Notes: a model not told the origin generated them from the letters alone. A DNA stretch of 64,000 nt from Paenibacillus sp. H1-7 (GCF_022354825.1 NZ_CP031168.1:6759501-6823500); one strand, 5' to 3'; numbered from the stretch's first letter, positions 35,995 through 45,158 are shown. Program-made: numbers and translations.

Positions 35995-37332
35995 CTATTT
36001 CATCATTTGGATATGATTTTCTATCTCTTTGTCAGCCAATTCTCCGGCTTCTCTCAAAGCGGTGTTCAAATCAACGTTGTCGATAGCCATCTTCTGCAGC
36101 GCGTTAGACAACTGAATGACGACATAATCGTCATAAAGAGTAAAAGGTCTTGGCTTAGCCGGCTGGAGCGTCGTTACAGCCTTCACGTTTTTGTCGGACA
36201 GCTGCTTCAGATTGGCCCCGTACTGATCGCGGATCGCTTTATCGTTCAGGACCGTCAGCCGTCCTTCTTTATTGTAAAACGTTTGCATTTCATCCGACAG
36301 CAAGTAAGCGATCACCTTGAAAGCCTCATCCTTATAGGCCGATGTAGGCGTAATGCCGTAGTAGGGGGTATTCACTTGTGTACCCGTACCCGGCACATCG
36401 CTGAAGCTCGGCATCGTCACCATATCCCATTGCAGCTCCGAATCCGGAATCGTCATCAAATTGTTCAAATAGTTGATATGGCTGACATACATGGCAAGCG
36501 TTTTGTCCTTATAAAACAAAAGTCCGTTACCGATCGTCTTGTCCGGCTTATTGCCGGGGATATCGTATACCGCCTTCAGCGTCGAAAAAAACTTTTGCCA
36601 TCCGTCCGAGGCTGTGATCGCTTTATTCGTCTTCGAATCGACGAACGGCAGCGACATCTGGCTATTGTTAATCGGGAAATGCCGGTCAAAATCGAGCCCT
36701 CTGAAAGCAGTGCCGTTATCCGTCTTGCTGACGTCGCGCGCAACCGTCATAATCTGTTCCCATGTCATGCCATCCTTCGGATAGGGAACCCCGAATTTGT
36801 CGAATATCGCTTTGTTGTACACGAGAACGAGCGTGGCCATACTTTCGGGCATGACTTCGATTTTGCCGTCCTTGGAGTAGCTTTTGATCGTTTCAAGCAC
36901 TTGTGGATGGAGTCTGCCCATATCGAAATGATACTTTTGGATAAGCGGTGTCAGATCCTCGAACACATGGCTCAGCTGAAGTTTCCCGTACCATCCAGGC
37001 ACCGCATAGAACAGGTCGGGAGCGTTGCCGGCAGACAGTAGAATGTCCATCCCTTCGGGACCGCTTTTTTCCGGTACCAGCCGCTCCAAGGTAACGTTAG
37101 GAAACTTTTTCTCAATCGGTTCCTTTACGAATCGGTTGTAAACGTCGTCGGTAAAAGGAAAATAGATTTTTAACGTAACCGGCTTCTCGATGACATCCGC
37201 CTTCTCTGCCGGTTGAACGTTCTCGTTCTGCTTGTTTCCCGCGCCATCCTTCGGCCCTCCAGAGCTGCACCCGGCGAGTGCAATTGCGAGAATAACCGTC
37301 ATCAACGCCGTCAAATGCTTTCTCTTTTTCAA
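35995..37332 (-). CDS. Extracellular solute-binding lipoprotein (ABC sugar importer, family 1)
   Basis: The product has 445 residues from a TTG start nine bases after GGGAGG. It has a lipoprotein signal (MKKRKHLTALMTVILAIALAGCSSG). The body has the family 1 pattern (LLSAGNAPDLFYAVPGWYG, GVPYPKDGMTWEQIMTVARDV, VIAYLLSDEMQTFYNKEGR). It should bind oligosaccharides outside the membrane for an ABC importer. No permease or ATPase gene lies nearby, so it must use a distant or shared one. It is co-transcribed with the sulfatase, divergent from an AraC regulator, and has a cre-like site 29 bases before its start. Confidence 0.9.
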   Translation of the reverse strand: MKKRKHLTALMTVILAIALAGCSSGGPKDGAGNKQNENVQPAEKADVIEKPVTLKIYFPFTDDVYNRFVKEPIEKKFPNVTLERLVPEKSGPEGMDILLSAGNAPDLFYAVPGWYGKLQLSHVFEDLTPLIQKYHFDMGRLHPQVLETIKSYSKDGKIEVMPESMATLVLVYNKAIFDKFGVPYPKDGMTWEQIMTVARDVSKTDNGTAFRGLDFDRHFPINNSQMSLPFVDSKTNKAITASDGWQKFFSTLKAVYDIPGNKPDKTIGNGLLFYKDKTLAMYVSHINYLNNLMTIPDSELQWDMVTMPSFSDVPGTGTQVNTPYYGITPTSAYKDEAFKVIAYLLSDEMQTFYNKEGRLTVLNDKAIRDQYGANLKQLSDKNVKAVTTLQPAKPRPFTLYDDYVVIQLSNALQKMAIDNVDLNTALREAGELADKEIENHIQMMK

Positions 37333-37360
37333 CGATGCTTACCTCCCATTTTTCGATTCC

Positions 37361-37374
37361 CGTAAACGCTTGCA
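37361..37374. promoter_or_regulatory. cre-like catabolite site upstream of the solute-binding protein operon
   Basis: CGTAAACGCTTGCA matches the strong CcpA operator form TGTAAACGCTTGCA in 13 of 14 positions. It lies between the start of the solute-binding protein gene and its likely promoter, where CcpA would block transcription. Confidence 0.6.
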
Positions 37375-37393
37375 CACTTCCGATGAGCGAATG

Positions 37394-37414
37394 TGCTACA
37401 ATAAAATAGTAGCA
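37394..37414. promoter_or_regulatory. Dyad in the divergent region between solute-binding protein and AraC genes
   Basis: TGCTAC (37394-37399) and GTAGCA (37409-37414) form an inverted repeat with a nine-base AT-rich spacer, midway between the two divergent starts. It could be an operator; its binder is unknown. Confidence 0.4.
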
Positions 37415-37493
37415 TACGGGTATGTTGAGAAACCGATTATACATTATGCATTTTCGATTATGTTGATATGAATTAAGGAGGAGGACGGCTCGG

Positions 37494-38399
37494 GTGGCCA
37501 TACTAAGCAGAATCAAATTTGTCGAGGACCTATTTATACGAATGGCCTGGGTAATCGAAAATGTTGTGAACGCCGAAACGGAGTTTCCTCGGGCGAGTTA
37601 CGCAAAAACGATTATATGGGTCGTCGTGGAAGGAAAAAGAACGATCGAGGTGAACGGCTTTCTTCATGAAGTGCAGGCCGGGGACATCGTTGTCATTCCG
37701 CCTCAAACCCCCAGAACCGTTCTGTCTAGCGATCCGAATTCAGTCCCGTTTCACTTCTATACGATAGGCTGCGATATAAAGATCGGTTCCTTAAACTTTG
37801 CGGAGCTGTACAAGCTCCCACTGCTAACGAGAGTGGCGGATACGTCCTCCTTTAAGGAGCTTTCGAGTCTGACCGCGAAGCTCCTGGTGCAATCTCTGCA
37901 AGTGATTAAAGAGCTTAATGCGCTGAATCAGCCGCAGCTGGTCATAGCTAGGGTCAATACCGACGAGACGGCCGCTTTGCTAGCCGTAAACGCCTCGTTC
38001 CACGTCTGGTTTGCCCGTTTCCTCGACATGATGCGGTGCTATTTGCCTGACGAGCCCCAGGAGATCGACCCCCGTATCCGCAGGCTGTGCACCTATATGC
38101 AGAGGAATCTGGACAGGAAGCTGACGCTGCCTGATTTGTCCCAATATTCGTATATAAGCGAAAGCCACCTGCGCCTTCTGTTCCGCAAAACATTGGGCGT
38201 TTCGCCTTCGGAGTATTTGCGGCAGCTTCGCCTTCAGCGCGCGAAGGACCTGCTCGTCAATACATCCTATTCGCTTAAGGAAATTGCGGAGCTTTCCGGC
38301 TTCGAGACGCTGAATCATTTCAGCCGGGTGTTCAGCGCGTACGAATCCCTTCCGGCCAACCAATACCGGAAGCGTTATTATGGCAGCGTTCAAGGGTAG
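37494..38399 (+). CDS. AraC family transcriptional regulator
   Basis: The product has 301 residues from a GTG nine bases after GGAGGAGG. The N-terminal cupin-like part contains VVVEGKRTIEVNGFLHEVQAGDIVVIPP. The C-terminal part has the double helix-turn-helix of the family (LTLPDLSQYSYISESHLRLLF, SLKEIAELSGFETLNHFSRVF). Divergent placement points to control of the solute-binding protein and sulfatase operon (inference). A strong hairpin follows. Confidence 0.9.
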   Translation: MAILSRIKFVEDLFIRMAWVIENVVNAETEFPRASYAKTIIWVVVEGKRTIEVNGFLHEVQAGDIVVIPPQTPRTVLSSDPNSVPFHFYTIGCDIKIGSLNFAELYKLPLLTRVADTSSFKELSSLTAKLLVQSLQVIKELNALNQPQLVIARVNTDETAALLAVNASFHVWFARFLDMMRCYLPDEPQEIDPRIRRLCTYMQRNLDRKLTLPDLSQYSYISESHLRLLFRKTLGVSPSEYLRQLRLQRAKDLLVNTSYSLKEIAELSGFETLNHFSRVFSAYESLPANQYRKRYYGSVQG

Positions 38400-38424
38400 C
38401 TTGGGAGCAAGGCTCAGCAACGGA

Positions 38425-38464
38425 ACCAAGCCCGCTTCGCACCTGTCATGCGAGCGGGCTTGGT
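38425..38464. terminator. Long hairpin between convergent genes
   Basis: ACCAAGCCCGCTTCGCA pairs with TGCGAGCGGGCTTGGT apart from one bulged base. No T run follows on either strand, so it may block transcription or protect mRNA ends without being a classical intrinsic terminator. Confidence 0.6.
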
Positions 38465-38549
38465 GTACGACGGCTGCGCTTGCTGCTGTCTTATCCTGCG
38501 AACAGTTAAGCTTGTCCGCCTCATCGTAAGTCTGCCGTCCATTCTGTCA

Positions 38550-40259
38550 CTAGGCACTCGGTACCCCTTTAATCTTCCGTAAATCGATAGGACCGGTCGG
38601 CCCTTTCCCATCGTTGTTTCCCATCCAGTATTTAAGGTACTCCCGTTTGTTCATGACGTTCGCCCTTTTCGTCCATTTCTCATATTCGTCGCTAAGCTGC
38701 TTCACGATCTCGGGCTGACTTCCGGCCACATCGTGCATCTCCGTCCCGTCCTTCTCCAAATCGTACAGCTCCCATGGGTAATCCTCGAATTTAACCAGCT
38801 TCCAGTTGTTGTTCCTGACGCCGCAATTCCCCTCATGCTCCCAAAATAAATATTGCTTGCTCGTCGTGTCGTTCTCGAGAATGGAGAGAAGACTCGTTCC
38901 TTCGGCAGGGATAATCTTATGCCCTTTATATTCCTCCGGATACTTAGAGCCGCTCAATTCGAGAACGGTTGCCATTATATCGGTAAGCTGAGCAGGCATC
39001 TTCCTCAGTACTCCTTTCTCGTTCAAGCCGGCAGGCCAGTGGACGATGAAAGGAGACGCGATGCCTCCCTGATGAATATAATGCTTATACATACGGAAGG
39101 GGGTATTGGATAAACCGGCCCAACCGGCACCGTAATGACCGTTGCCCTCCGTGTAGCCCGGCCCGCCGGGCAGCTTCGTCGTATCTTTAATATGGAGAAA
39201 TTCCGCGTTCCCGCCATTGTCGGATAGAAATACGAGGAACGTATTGTCGAGCTCGCCGGACTTCTCCAGCGTTTGGATAAGTCTTCCGATATTTTGATCC
39301 ATACTGTCAACCATCGCGGCATAAACCTCCATCGCCCGAAGCCTCCATGACTTGGAGATCTCTTTCTCCCAAGCGCCGGCTCCTGAATCGTCCATTGCGG
39401 GCAGCTCCCAATCCGGGTCGATAATGCCCATCTCCTTCATCCGGGCGAATTTCTCTTGCTGCAGAGCGTCCCATCCCCGGTCGAACCGGCCCTTATACTT
39501 GGTTATATCTATGTCCTTAGCCTGAAGCGGGAAATGCGGAGCCGTATAAGTCATGTACAGGAAAAAAGGCTTTTCCGGCGTCGCGCTCATATGCTCCTCC
39601 AGAAGACCGATCGCCTTATCCGTCATATCGTCCGTTGAATAATAGTTTTTGCCGATAGACGAAGGATCGATCTTCACCCCGTTAAGCGTAATACGTTCAG
39701 TGGCGAAATAGTCGACGCCGAGATAATGGTATGCTTTGTCAAAGCCTCTCTGATGCGGCAGCCCAGGACCCAAATGCCATTTGCCCGACATGTATGTCCC
39801 ATAGCCGTTCTCCCTCAACACCTCGGCGATCGTCACGCAGCTGTCATTCAGCTTCAGCGTGTAAGGTCCATAGTAGCCCTGCAGATGCGCCATTCCTGCC
39901 TGATGAGGATGAAGCCCCGTCAGAAGCGAGGCTCGGGAAGGCGAACAACGGGCCGTATTCGTAAATTGGGTCAGCCGGATTCCTCCTGCGGCCAGCTTAT
40001 CCAAATTCGGCGTTTCGATATGGCCCCCGTAGCAGCCGATATCTGAATATCCGAGATCATCCGCCAAAATAAGGACGAAATTAGGCTTTTTTTTCATGGC
40101 TGCAGGAAGCTGCGGAACGCTCCCGTTTCCTGCAGGCATTGCTTCGCCATTCGGGTTCGACGAACTAAGCAGCCCGCCTCCTGCCGAAGCGGCAAGAATG
40201 GTTCCGCCCAGCGCTCCGAGTCCGATCATGAAATCCCTCCGCGATATTTTTTTATTCAT
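38550..40259 (-). CDS. Tat-exported sulfatase, Cys-type
   Basis: The product has 569 residues. I place the start at the ATG at 40259, nine bases after GGAGG; another ATG two codons upstream is only three bases from it. The N-terminus has a twin-arginine signal (KISRRDFMIGLGALGGTILAASAG), so it is exported folded. The sulfatase core has ILADDLGYSDIGCYGG (metal ligands), Cys105 in ARCSPSRASLLTG (formylglycine site) and FLSDNGGNAE. Tat export lets the cysteine be modified in the cytoplasm first. The enzyme would remove sulfate from polysaccharide outside the membrane. It is transcribed towards the second AraC gene and shares the neighbourhood with another sulfatase and a sulfatase remnant. Confidence 0.9.
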   Translation of the reverse strand: MNKKISRRDFMIGLGALGGTILAASAGGGLLSSSNPNGEAMPAGNGSVPQLPAAMKKKPNFVLILADDLGYSDIGCYGGHIETPNLDKLAAGGIRLTQFTNTARCSPSRASLLTGLHPHQAGMAHLQGYYGPYTLKLNDSCVTIAEVLRENGYGTYMSGKWHLGPGLPHQRGFDKAYHYLGVDYFATERITLNGVKIDPSSIGKNYYSTDDMTDKAIGLLEEHMSATPEKPFFLYMTYTAPHFPLQAKDIDITKYKGRFDRGWDALQQEKFARMKEMGIIDPDWELPAMDDSGAGAWEKEISKSWRLRAMEVYAAMVDSMDQNIGRLIQTLEKSGELDNTFLVFLSDNGGNAEFLHIKDTTKLPGGPGYTEGNGHYGAGWAGLSNTPFRMYKHYIHQGGIASPFIVHWPAGLNEKGVLRKMPAQLTDIMATVLELSGSKYPEEYKGHKIIPAEGTSLLSILENDTTSKQYLFWEHEGNCGVRNNNWKLVKFEDYPWELYDLEKDGTEMHDVAGSQPEIVKQLSDEYEKWTKRANVMNKREYLKYWMGNNDGKGPTGPIDLRKIKGVPSA

Positions 40260-40265
40260 CCCCAT

Positions 40266-40652
40266 ATGCCTCCGATAGATTTTCTTGAATCAGCCGCCTT
40301 GTGCAGCCGGACACCTGCAATCATGTACAGGGAAATTATATCAGCATGCGTTATTCGAGCCTACGGCAGGATCGATTAAGCACTTTGCCGATTCGATTAA
40401 TTTGTTGGAAGCAGCGGGGAGCCGCAACGACAAAAAGACTCTCGCTATCGCAAGAATCCTCGGTTACCGTAACCGCCACGGCCTTATTCTTTTTGTCTTC
40501 GTATTCTTATACAACAAAAACAGGATGGAGGAACTTCCCCCATCCATACCTATTATTTTGCTTTTTCAGTATAAAGCCTTTGTCCATATAGTTTAAGAGG
40601 AAAATGGTGACGATACGTTTACGTTAGTTATTCACTCAAGTAGGAGTAACCT
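40266..40652. other. Gene-free stretch upstream of the Tat sulfatase
   Basis: I see no convincing gene. It contains the palindrome CGGTTACCGTAACCG (40461-40475) inside a longer weak inverted repeat bounded by GACAAAAAGA and TTCTTTTTGTC. The promoter of the Tat sulfatase should lie in its first part. Confidence 0.4.
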
Positions 40653-40699
40653 AAAAGAGAAGAACGGTACCCCTTGCCATGGGATGCCGTCCTCTTCTT
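40653..40699 (-). terminator. Probable terminator after the sulfatase remnant
   Basis: On the minus strand AGAGGACGGCATCCC pairs, with some G-T pairs, with GGGGTACCGTTCTTCT, followed by CTTTT. It lies 11 bases beyond the remnant's stop codon. Confidence 0.5.
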
Positions 40700-40709
40700 C
40701 AAGCGCATG

Positions 40710-40952
40710 TTATAATGAAACATCCTTGTAGCCCATCCTCGCGTATTGCCATTCCGGCGCCTGGTACTGTTTCAGTAACTGGAGGAGCTTGGAGGCGTAA
40801 TGCTCTTCCAGGGCATGATTCTGTATTGGCGTCACCTGCTCAGGATCTTTTTCGATATCATACAATAAATGATGGTCGGGAGCGTTATGAGTTCCACAGG
40901 CTGCCGATACACCATTGGGGATGTCCTCGGACGTCCCATTGAGGTTCTGATC
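40710..40952 (-). pseudogene. C-terminal remnant of a sulfatase-like gene
   Basis: Eighty codons are open before a stop at 40710 and are blocked upstream by TAG and TAA codons at 40953-40958. There is no start codon or ribosome site. The translation contains HHLLYDIEKDPEQVTP followed by a helical tail (LEEHYASKLLQLLKQY). This fits the 'LYDLEKDP' region near the end of sulfatases, where both intact sulfatases in the window have LYDLKNDPHE or LYDLEKDGTE. It ends with its own probable terminator, so it looks like the leftover end of a deleted gene. The family call rests on this short motif and its setting. Confidence 0.6.
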
Positions 40953-41046
40953 CTATTATAAACTAGTTGAATGATTGGAAGCCTTCGATATTTACGGACA
41001 TATCTTAAAATTCTACAGGGTAGGTTGATGCGGGATTAACACAAAC

Positions 41047-42444
41047 TCAGTCCATCACACGATCCATCGGCAAATAAACGAGGAACGTCGTCCCCCGGCC
41101 TACTTCGCTGTGAACGTCGATCCAACCCTTATGCAGCATAATGTTTTGCTGAGCAATGGCGAGACCCAGTCCTGTCCCCCCGCCGTGGCGGGTTCTAGAA
41201 TCGTCCACCCGGTAAAACCGGTTGAAAATATGCGGAAGGTCCCCGGCAGGGATTCCGATTCCCGTATCCTCGATAGTCAGCAGAGCGTATTCTTTCCTGC
41301 TGTCGGCCCGGTACTGTCGTTCTACCCCGATCCTTACCCTGCCGCCGGGCTCTGTATAATGGATCGCATTGGAAACGATATTATAAAGCGCTTGGACGAT
41401 CCGGTGCTTCTCTATCTCCGCGAGGACCGGCTCGTCCGGACTGTGCAAGGAGATGTCGATTTGCTTATCTTCCGCCAAGTAACGGACCTTGTCGATAACA
41501 CCTTCCGCCACGTCCGCCAAACTTTCGGCTGCAGATCGGAGCTCCATCCTTCCCGCCTCAAGCTTGGACAGCTCCAGCACCTCATGAATGAGACGTGTGA
41601 GCCGAAGCACTTCATCCAGCAGCGACGCGATACGGGCTTGATCCACGGGCCGGTCCAATTCCTGGGCCAATTCCAGCTCCCCCTGTATGATCATCAGCGG
41701 GGTTTTCAATTCATGCGCCACGTCCGACATAAGCTGCTTCCGCGAGCGCTCCAAGCTTTCAATGCTCTCGTGCATATCCCGGAGCGCTCTCGATATGGCG
41801 CCGAATTCGTCCTTTCTGCGGACGGGAAACACAGCGGCTTCGGAGTCTCCCCTTTTGATCGCATCGATTCCTTTAATCATTTTGCGGATCGGCGAAGTCA
41901 GCCTCCATGACAAGAGGAAGATGATAATCATGGCGACCAATCCGGTCAGCAATAGCGATACCCGGGCGATACTCGGTATAATGCCGTACCACATCGTCTT
42001 GAATTCGTACGTTTTGAGCTGTCTGTCGCTCATGACATACAGATGGCCTATCGGCTTCCCGTCCGCTTTAAGAAACAGGGGAAAAGCCTCATCCCGCATT
42101 TCCCTCAGTTCAAGCCGCCCTTTCTTGTAAAAGAGCTGTTCGTTATGCACCAAGGCGATTTCCGGAAAAAACCGCTCATTTCCGAAGGTTCCCGCCGCTG
42201 CAGCGGCACCGGCATCCCTATCCGTGCTTACCCCCATCCCCCTGTCCAAGCCTTCCCATGAATCGCCGTGCGCTGCATAGTATTCCTCGAATTGTTGGCT
42301 CAGTCCGGTAAAAACTTCCTTCTCATCCCAATAAGCAAGATCCCGCACAATATAAAATTGAACGTGAGTTACGAAGAACAAACACATCACGATAAATACG
42401 ATGAGGATACTCATCGAAAGCATCAGCTTCGTTCTAATTTTCAT
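41047..42444 (-). CDS. Membrane sensor histidine kinase
   Basis: The product has 465 residues. TM helices at about 8-28 and 160-180 enclose an extracytoplasmic domain of about 130 residues. HAMP follows (about 181-233), then HisKA with His244 (DVAHELKTPLMIIQGELELA), then an ATPase domain (NIVSNAIHYTEPGG, GGGTGLGLAIAQQN). It overlaps the regulator gene by 11 bases and forms its partner. The signal is not evident. The adjacent divergent membrane-protein gene may be part of the regulon. Confidence 0.92.
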   Translation of the reverse strand: MKIRTKLMLSMSILIVFIVMCLFFVTHVQFYIVRDLAYWDEKEVFTGLSQQFEEYYAAHGDSWEGLDRGMGVSTDRDAGAAAAAGTFGNERFFPEIALVHNEQLFYKKGRLELREMRDEAFPLFLKADGKPIGHLYVMSDRQLKTYEFKTMWYGIIPSIARVSLLLTGLVAMIIIFLLSWRLTSPIRKMIKGIDAIKRGDSEAAVFPVRRKDEFGAISRALRDMHESIESLERSRKQLMSDVAHELKTPLMIIQGELELAQELDRPVDQARIASLLDEVLRLTRLIHEVLELSKLEAGRMELRSAAESLADVAEGVIDKVRYLAEDKQIDISLHSPDEPVLAEIEKHRIVQALYNIVSNAIHYTEPGGRVRIGVERQYRADSRKEYALLTIEDTGIGIPAGDLPHIFNRFYRVDDSRTRHGGGTGLGLAIAQQNIMLHKGWIDVHSEVGRGTTFLVYLPMDRVMD

Positions 42445-43132
42445 GATCTGCCCCGAACCGGTACCCGAACCCGTATACCGTTTGAATATAGGCCGCGGCG
42501 TCGGTATCGTCCTCGATTTTTTTGCGCAGCTTACTGATATGGGAATCCACCGTCCGCTCGTCGATCACGAACTCCTCTTCGAACGCGTGCTGAAGCAGCT
42601 GCATCCGGCTGTATACACGGCCAGGCTTCGACGCCAGCAAATGAAGCAGCTTGAATTCGGTCGGCGTTAACCGCAGCTCCCTATCTCCTTTGAACACTTG
42701 CAGGCTTTCCTCATGGATGGTCAGATTCCCTCGCCGGAGCACACTGTCCTGCCCGCGGCTGTCCGTACGGTTCATCCGCCGCAGGAGCGACCGGATGCGT
42801 GCCGAAAGCTCCCTTAAACTGAAGGGCTTCGTCAAATAATCGTCTGCGCCCATTTCCAAGCCGATAATTTTGTCCGTTTCCTCGGTTTTGGCCGTAACCA
42901 TAATAATGCCCGGCGCACCGATACTGCGAAGGTGACGGCATACATCCAAGCCGTTCGTTCCCGGCAGCATCCAGTCGAGAACGACGAGCTCCGGTTTCTT
43001 TTCGGCAAACAGCCGGATGGCGGCAGCTCCGTCCCTGGCAACCGCCGTCTCATATCCTTCCGACTGAAGGTACGTTTCCATCAACGAAGCGATCTTGTCT
43101 TCATCTTCTACGATCAATATTTTGACGGCCAT
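42434..43132 (-). CDS. OmpR/PhoB family response regulator
   Basis: The product has 232 residues from the ATG at 43132. The frame is open further upstream, but that part is unlike the family. It has a receiver domain (ILIVEDED, Asp53 in VVLDWMLPGTNG, KPFSLREL) and a winged helix (ELRLTPTEFKLLHLLASKPG, ERTVDSHISKLRKKIEDD). The gene precedes and overlaps its kinase. The ribosome site before 43132 is weak. Confidence 0.92.
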   Translation of the reverse strand: MAVKILIVEDEDKIASLMETYLQSEGYETAVARDGAAAIRLFAEKKPELVVLDWMLPGTNGLDVCRHLRSIGAPGIIMVTAKTEETDKIIGLEMGADDYLTKPFSLRELSARIRSLLRRMNRTDSRGQDSVLRRGNLTIHEESLQVFKGDRELRLTPTEFKLLHLLASKPGRVYSRMQLLQHAFEEEFVIDERTVDSHISKLRKKIEDDTDAAAYIQTVYGFGYRFGADHEN

Positions 43133-43300
43133 GCCGTATCGCCCTGCCTTCCTGTCCTTTTCGTGTGTCCTCATTATACACCACTTGATGGAATATTCGG
43201 GAAACGCCACAGCCTCTCGATACTTTCTCCACAAGATCGCAACATTCGGCTGATAGGATCATGTACATACCAAGATAAAATTCATTTTGGAGGGAAAATC

Positions 43301-43840
43301 ATGGCCTACAAACTAACTCAACCGCAAAAACAATCGCTGGTGACGATTCACGTATTGGCGGCGCTGTTCTGGCTGGGAGGAGCCGTAGTCATGCTGATGC
43401 TCGGCTTGTCCATGCTTCGTGCGGATAACGGGGAGCAGCTGTATTACACATTGGACAATATGAATCTGGTCGATCACATCATGATCCGTTATACGGCGCT
43501 CGTCGCTTTGCTTACTGGGCTGGCGTTGTCCGTTTGGTCGCAGTGGGGGTTGTTCAAATACTACTGGATCGTGATTAAGCTGGCATTGACGGTGGCATTC
43601 ATAGCTTTTGGTATCGTCTATATGGGGGATTGGCTTTCGCAGATCTTTCACGAAGCGGATCGGACGAGGTTCGAAGCGTTGAGCAATCCGGTCTTTTTAC
43701 AGACGAGCTACAATCTGATCGGAGGCTCCATTGCCAACATCGCTGCACTCGTCTTCATGACGGCGATCTCCTACTTGAAGCCATTCGGCAAGCTGCGCAA
43801 AAAGAAGGACCGGGCTTCAGGCAGCCTTACGACCCGATGA
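43301..43840 (+). CDS. Small integral membrane protein, DUF2269-like
   Basis: The product has 179 residues from the ATG at 43301, after GGAGGGAAAATC. Four hydrophobic helices are visible, with IHVLAALFWLGGAVVMLMLG, LVALLTGLALSV, YWIVIKLALTVAFIAFGI and GGSIANIAALVFMTAI. The opening H-x6-W-x-GG pattern resembles DUF2269 predicted membrane proteins. The function is unknown. It is divergent from the preceding two-component pair and ends in a clear terminator. Confidence 0.8.
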   Translation: MAYKLTQPQKQSLVTIHVLAALFWLGGAVVMLMLGLSMLRADNGEQLYYTLDNMNLVDHIMIRYTALVALLTGLALSVWSQWGLFKYYWIVIKLALTVAFIAFGIVYMGDWLSQIFHEADRTRFEALSNPVFLQTSYNLIGGSIANIAALVFMTAISYLKPFGKLRKKKDRASGSLTTR

Positions 43841-43846
43841 ACAAAG

Positions 43847-43875
43847 AAAGCGGCCGCTAGGGCCGCTTTGCTTTT
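43847..43875. terminator. Intrinsic terminator between convergent genes
   Basis: AAAGCGGCC (43847-43855) and GGCCGCTTT (43861-43869) form a nine-pair stem with loop GCTAG, followed by GCTTTT. Confidence 0.85.
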
Positions 43876-43889
43876 CGAGAAACGTATTT

Positions 43890-45158
43890 TTATGACGAAC
43901 GCGGGTGGGTTGCCGCTGACTGTTGCTGCTCCACGCTTTTCGTATGATGAATCCTTCTCGTCTGCAGGCCGAGCATAAGAAAGTGTATGAAGAACACTCC
44001 GACAATAATATAAAAAACGACCGGTATGCCCATATTGCTGGCTACGACTCCGCCGAATAAGGAGCCTGACACGTTGCCGAGCGAATTGGCGCTTGCGTTG
44101 TAAGAGAAGACGCTGCCTTGAATGGACGTAGGCGTCAAGCTGCGCAAGAGCGAGCTGATGGACGGAATCAATCCGCCGACACACAAGCCGGACAAGAACC
44201 GCGCTCCCATCAAGACCCACGGATCCGTAATTAGCGCCTGCGGGATATACAATATCGAAATCAATAAGAGCGAAATGAGCAGCACCTTCATATGCCCGTG
44301 CTTGTCGCCCAGCTTGCCGAGAATCGGAGCCGAGATAACGGTTCCGAGGGCGCTCGATGCAAAGATGAGTCCGGCCATCAGCTCTATATGGTTCTCGACA
44401 TGCATGCTTTTGACATAGAGCGTGATGATGGGGCTAATGCTTTGAAAGCTGGCTGCAATCAAAAATGTGGACACAAACAGCGTCAACAGAGCAGGCTTCT
44501 CCTGCACAATCTCCTTCAGACGAAGCTTCTCCGGCTTCGGAACGTCCGCTTCCTTCCGCTTCAAATGCTCGAACCGGAACTTCGGATATTTGCGCGTTTC
44601 CTTCACGCCGACGATGACCAGCACTGTGGCAATCATAATAAATAAGCCTGTAAAAAAGAACGAATTCCGCATTCCCAGCCATTCGGCCATTATGCCTCCA
44701 AGCAGCGGACCAAGCAGCTGCCCTGCGACCTGCCCCGTCTGGAGCGTCCCGAGCGCTTTGCCCACCTGGTCCTTGGGCGCTTCGATCGCCATCAAGGCGA
44801 CCGCACAGACGGCGAATCCGCCCATCGTCCCGAACAAAGCCCTTAGCAGCAGCAGCTGGAGCGGCGTATGCACCAGCCCCATCGCCGCGATGATGATCGA
44901 GAGACCGATGCCGGAGCGGATCATCGTTAGCTTTTGCCCGTACATATCCGAGAATCTGCCCCAGAAGGGCGACACCAGCGCAATCATCAAATGATTGATA
45001 CCGAAAATCATCGACGCCCAGAGTGCAGCCTGCTTCACGTCGTGAATGCCGAGCTCCTGGACGTATAAGGGCAAGAAGGGAATGATCATGCCGATTCCGG
45101 CCGAGCTGAAAAACGAACCGAACCATAAAATGAACAAATTGCGCTTCCATGCTTCCAT
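43890..45158 (-). CDS. MFS multidrug efflux transporter, MdtG-like
   Basis: The product has 422 residues with twelve predicted helices. Helix 1 is LFILWFGSFFSSAGIGMIIPFLPLYVQELG, and the conserved loop after helix 2 is FWGRFSDMYGQKLTMIRSG. The helix 5 motif is LQTGQVAGQLLGPLLGG, all typical of the MdtG/NorA-type drug pumps (DHA1). The start follows AAGG by about nine bases. It lies downstream of the Fic gene on the same strand, but 181 bp apart, so it may be independent. The substrate is unknown. Confidence 0.87.
   Translation of the reverse strand: MEAWKRNLFILWFGSFFSSAGIGMIIPFLPLYVQELGIHDVKQAALWASMIFGINHLMIALVSPFWGRFSDMYGQKLTMIRSGIGLSIIIAAMGLVHTPLQLLLLRALFGTMGGFAVCAVALMAIEAPKDQVGKALGTLQTGQVAGQLLGPLLGGIMAEWLGMRNSFFFTGLFIMIATVLVIVGVKETRKYPKFRFEHLKRKEADVPKPEKLRLKEIVQEKPALLTLFVSTFLIAASFQSISPIITLYVKSMHVENHIELMAGLIFASSALGTVISAPILGKLGDKHGHMKVLLISLLLISILYIPQALITDPWVLMGARFLSGLCVGGLIPSISSLLRSLTPTSIQGSVFSYNASANSLGNVSGSLFGGVVASNMGIPVVFYIIVGVFFIHFLMLGLQTRRIHHTKSVEQQQSAATHPRSS

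Noticed and set aside
40285..40596. Frames of about 100 codons in the gap upstream of the Tat sulfatase
   Set aside because: No ribosome site, unnatural composition, and two frames overlap each other. No recognisable protein features.
42932..43300. N-terminal extension of the DUF2269-like membrane protein
   Set aside because: The frame is open upstream, but it crosses the divergent regulator gene. The ATG at 43301 has GGAGGG at the right distance and starts the conserved part.
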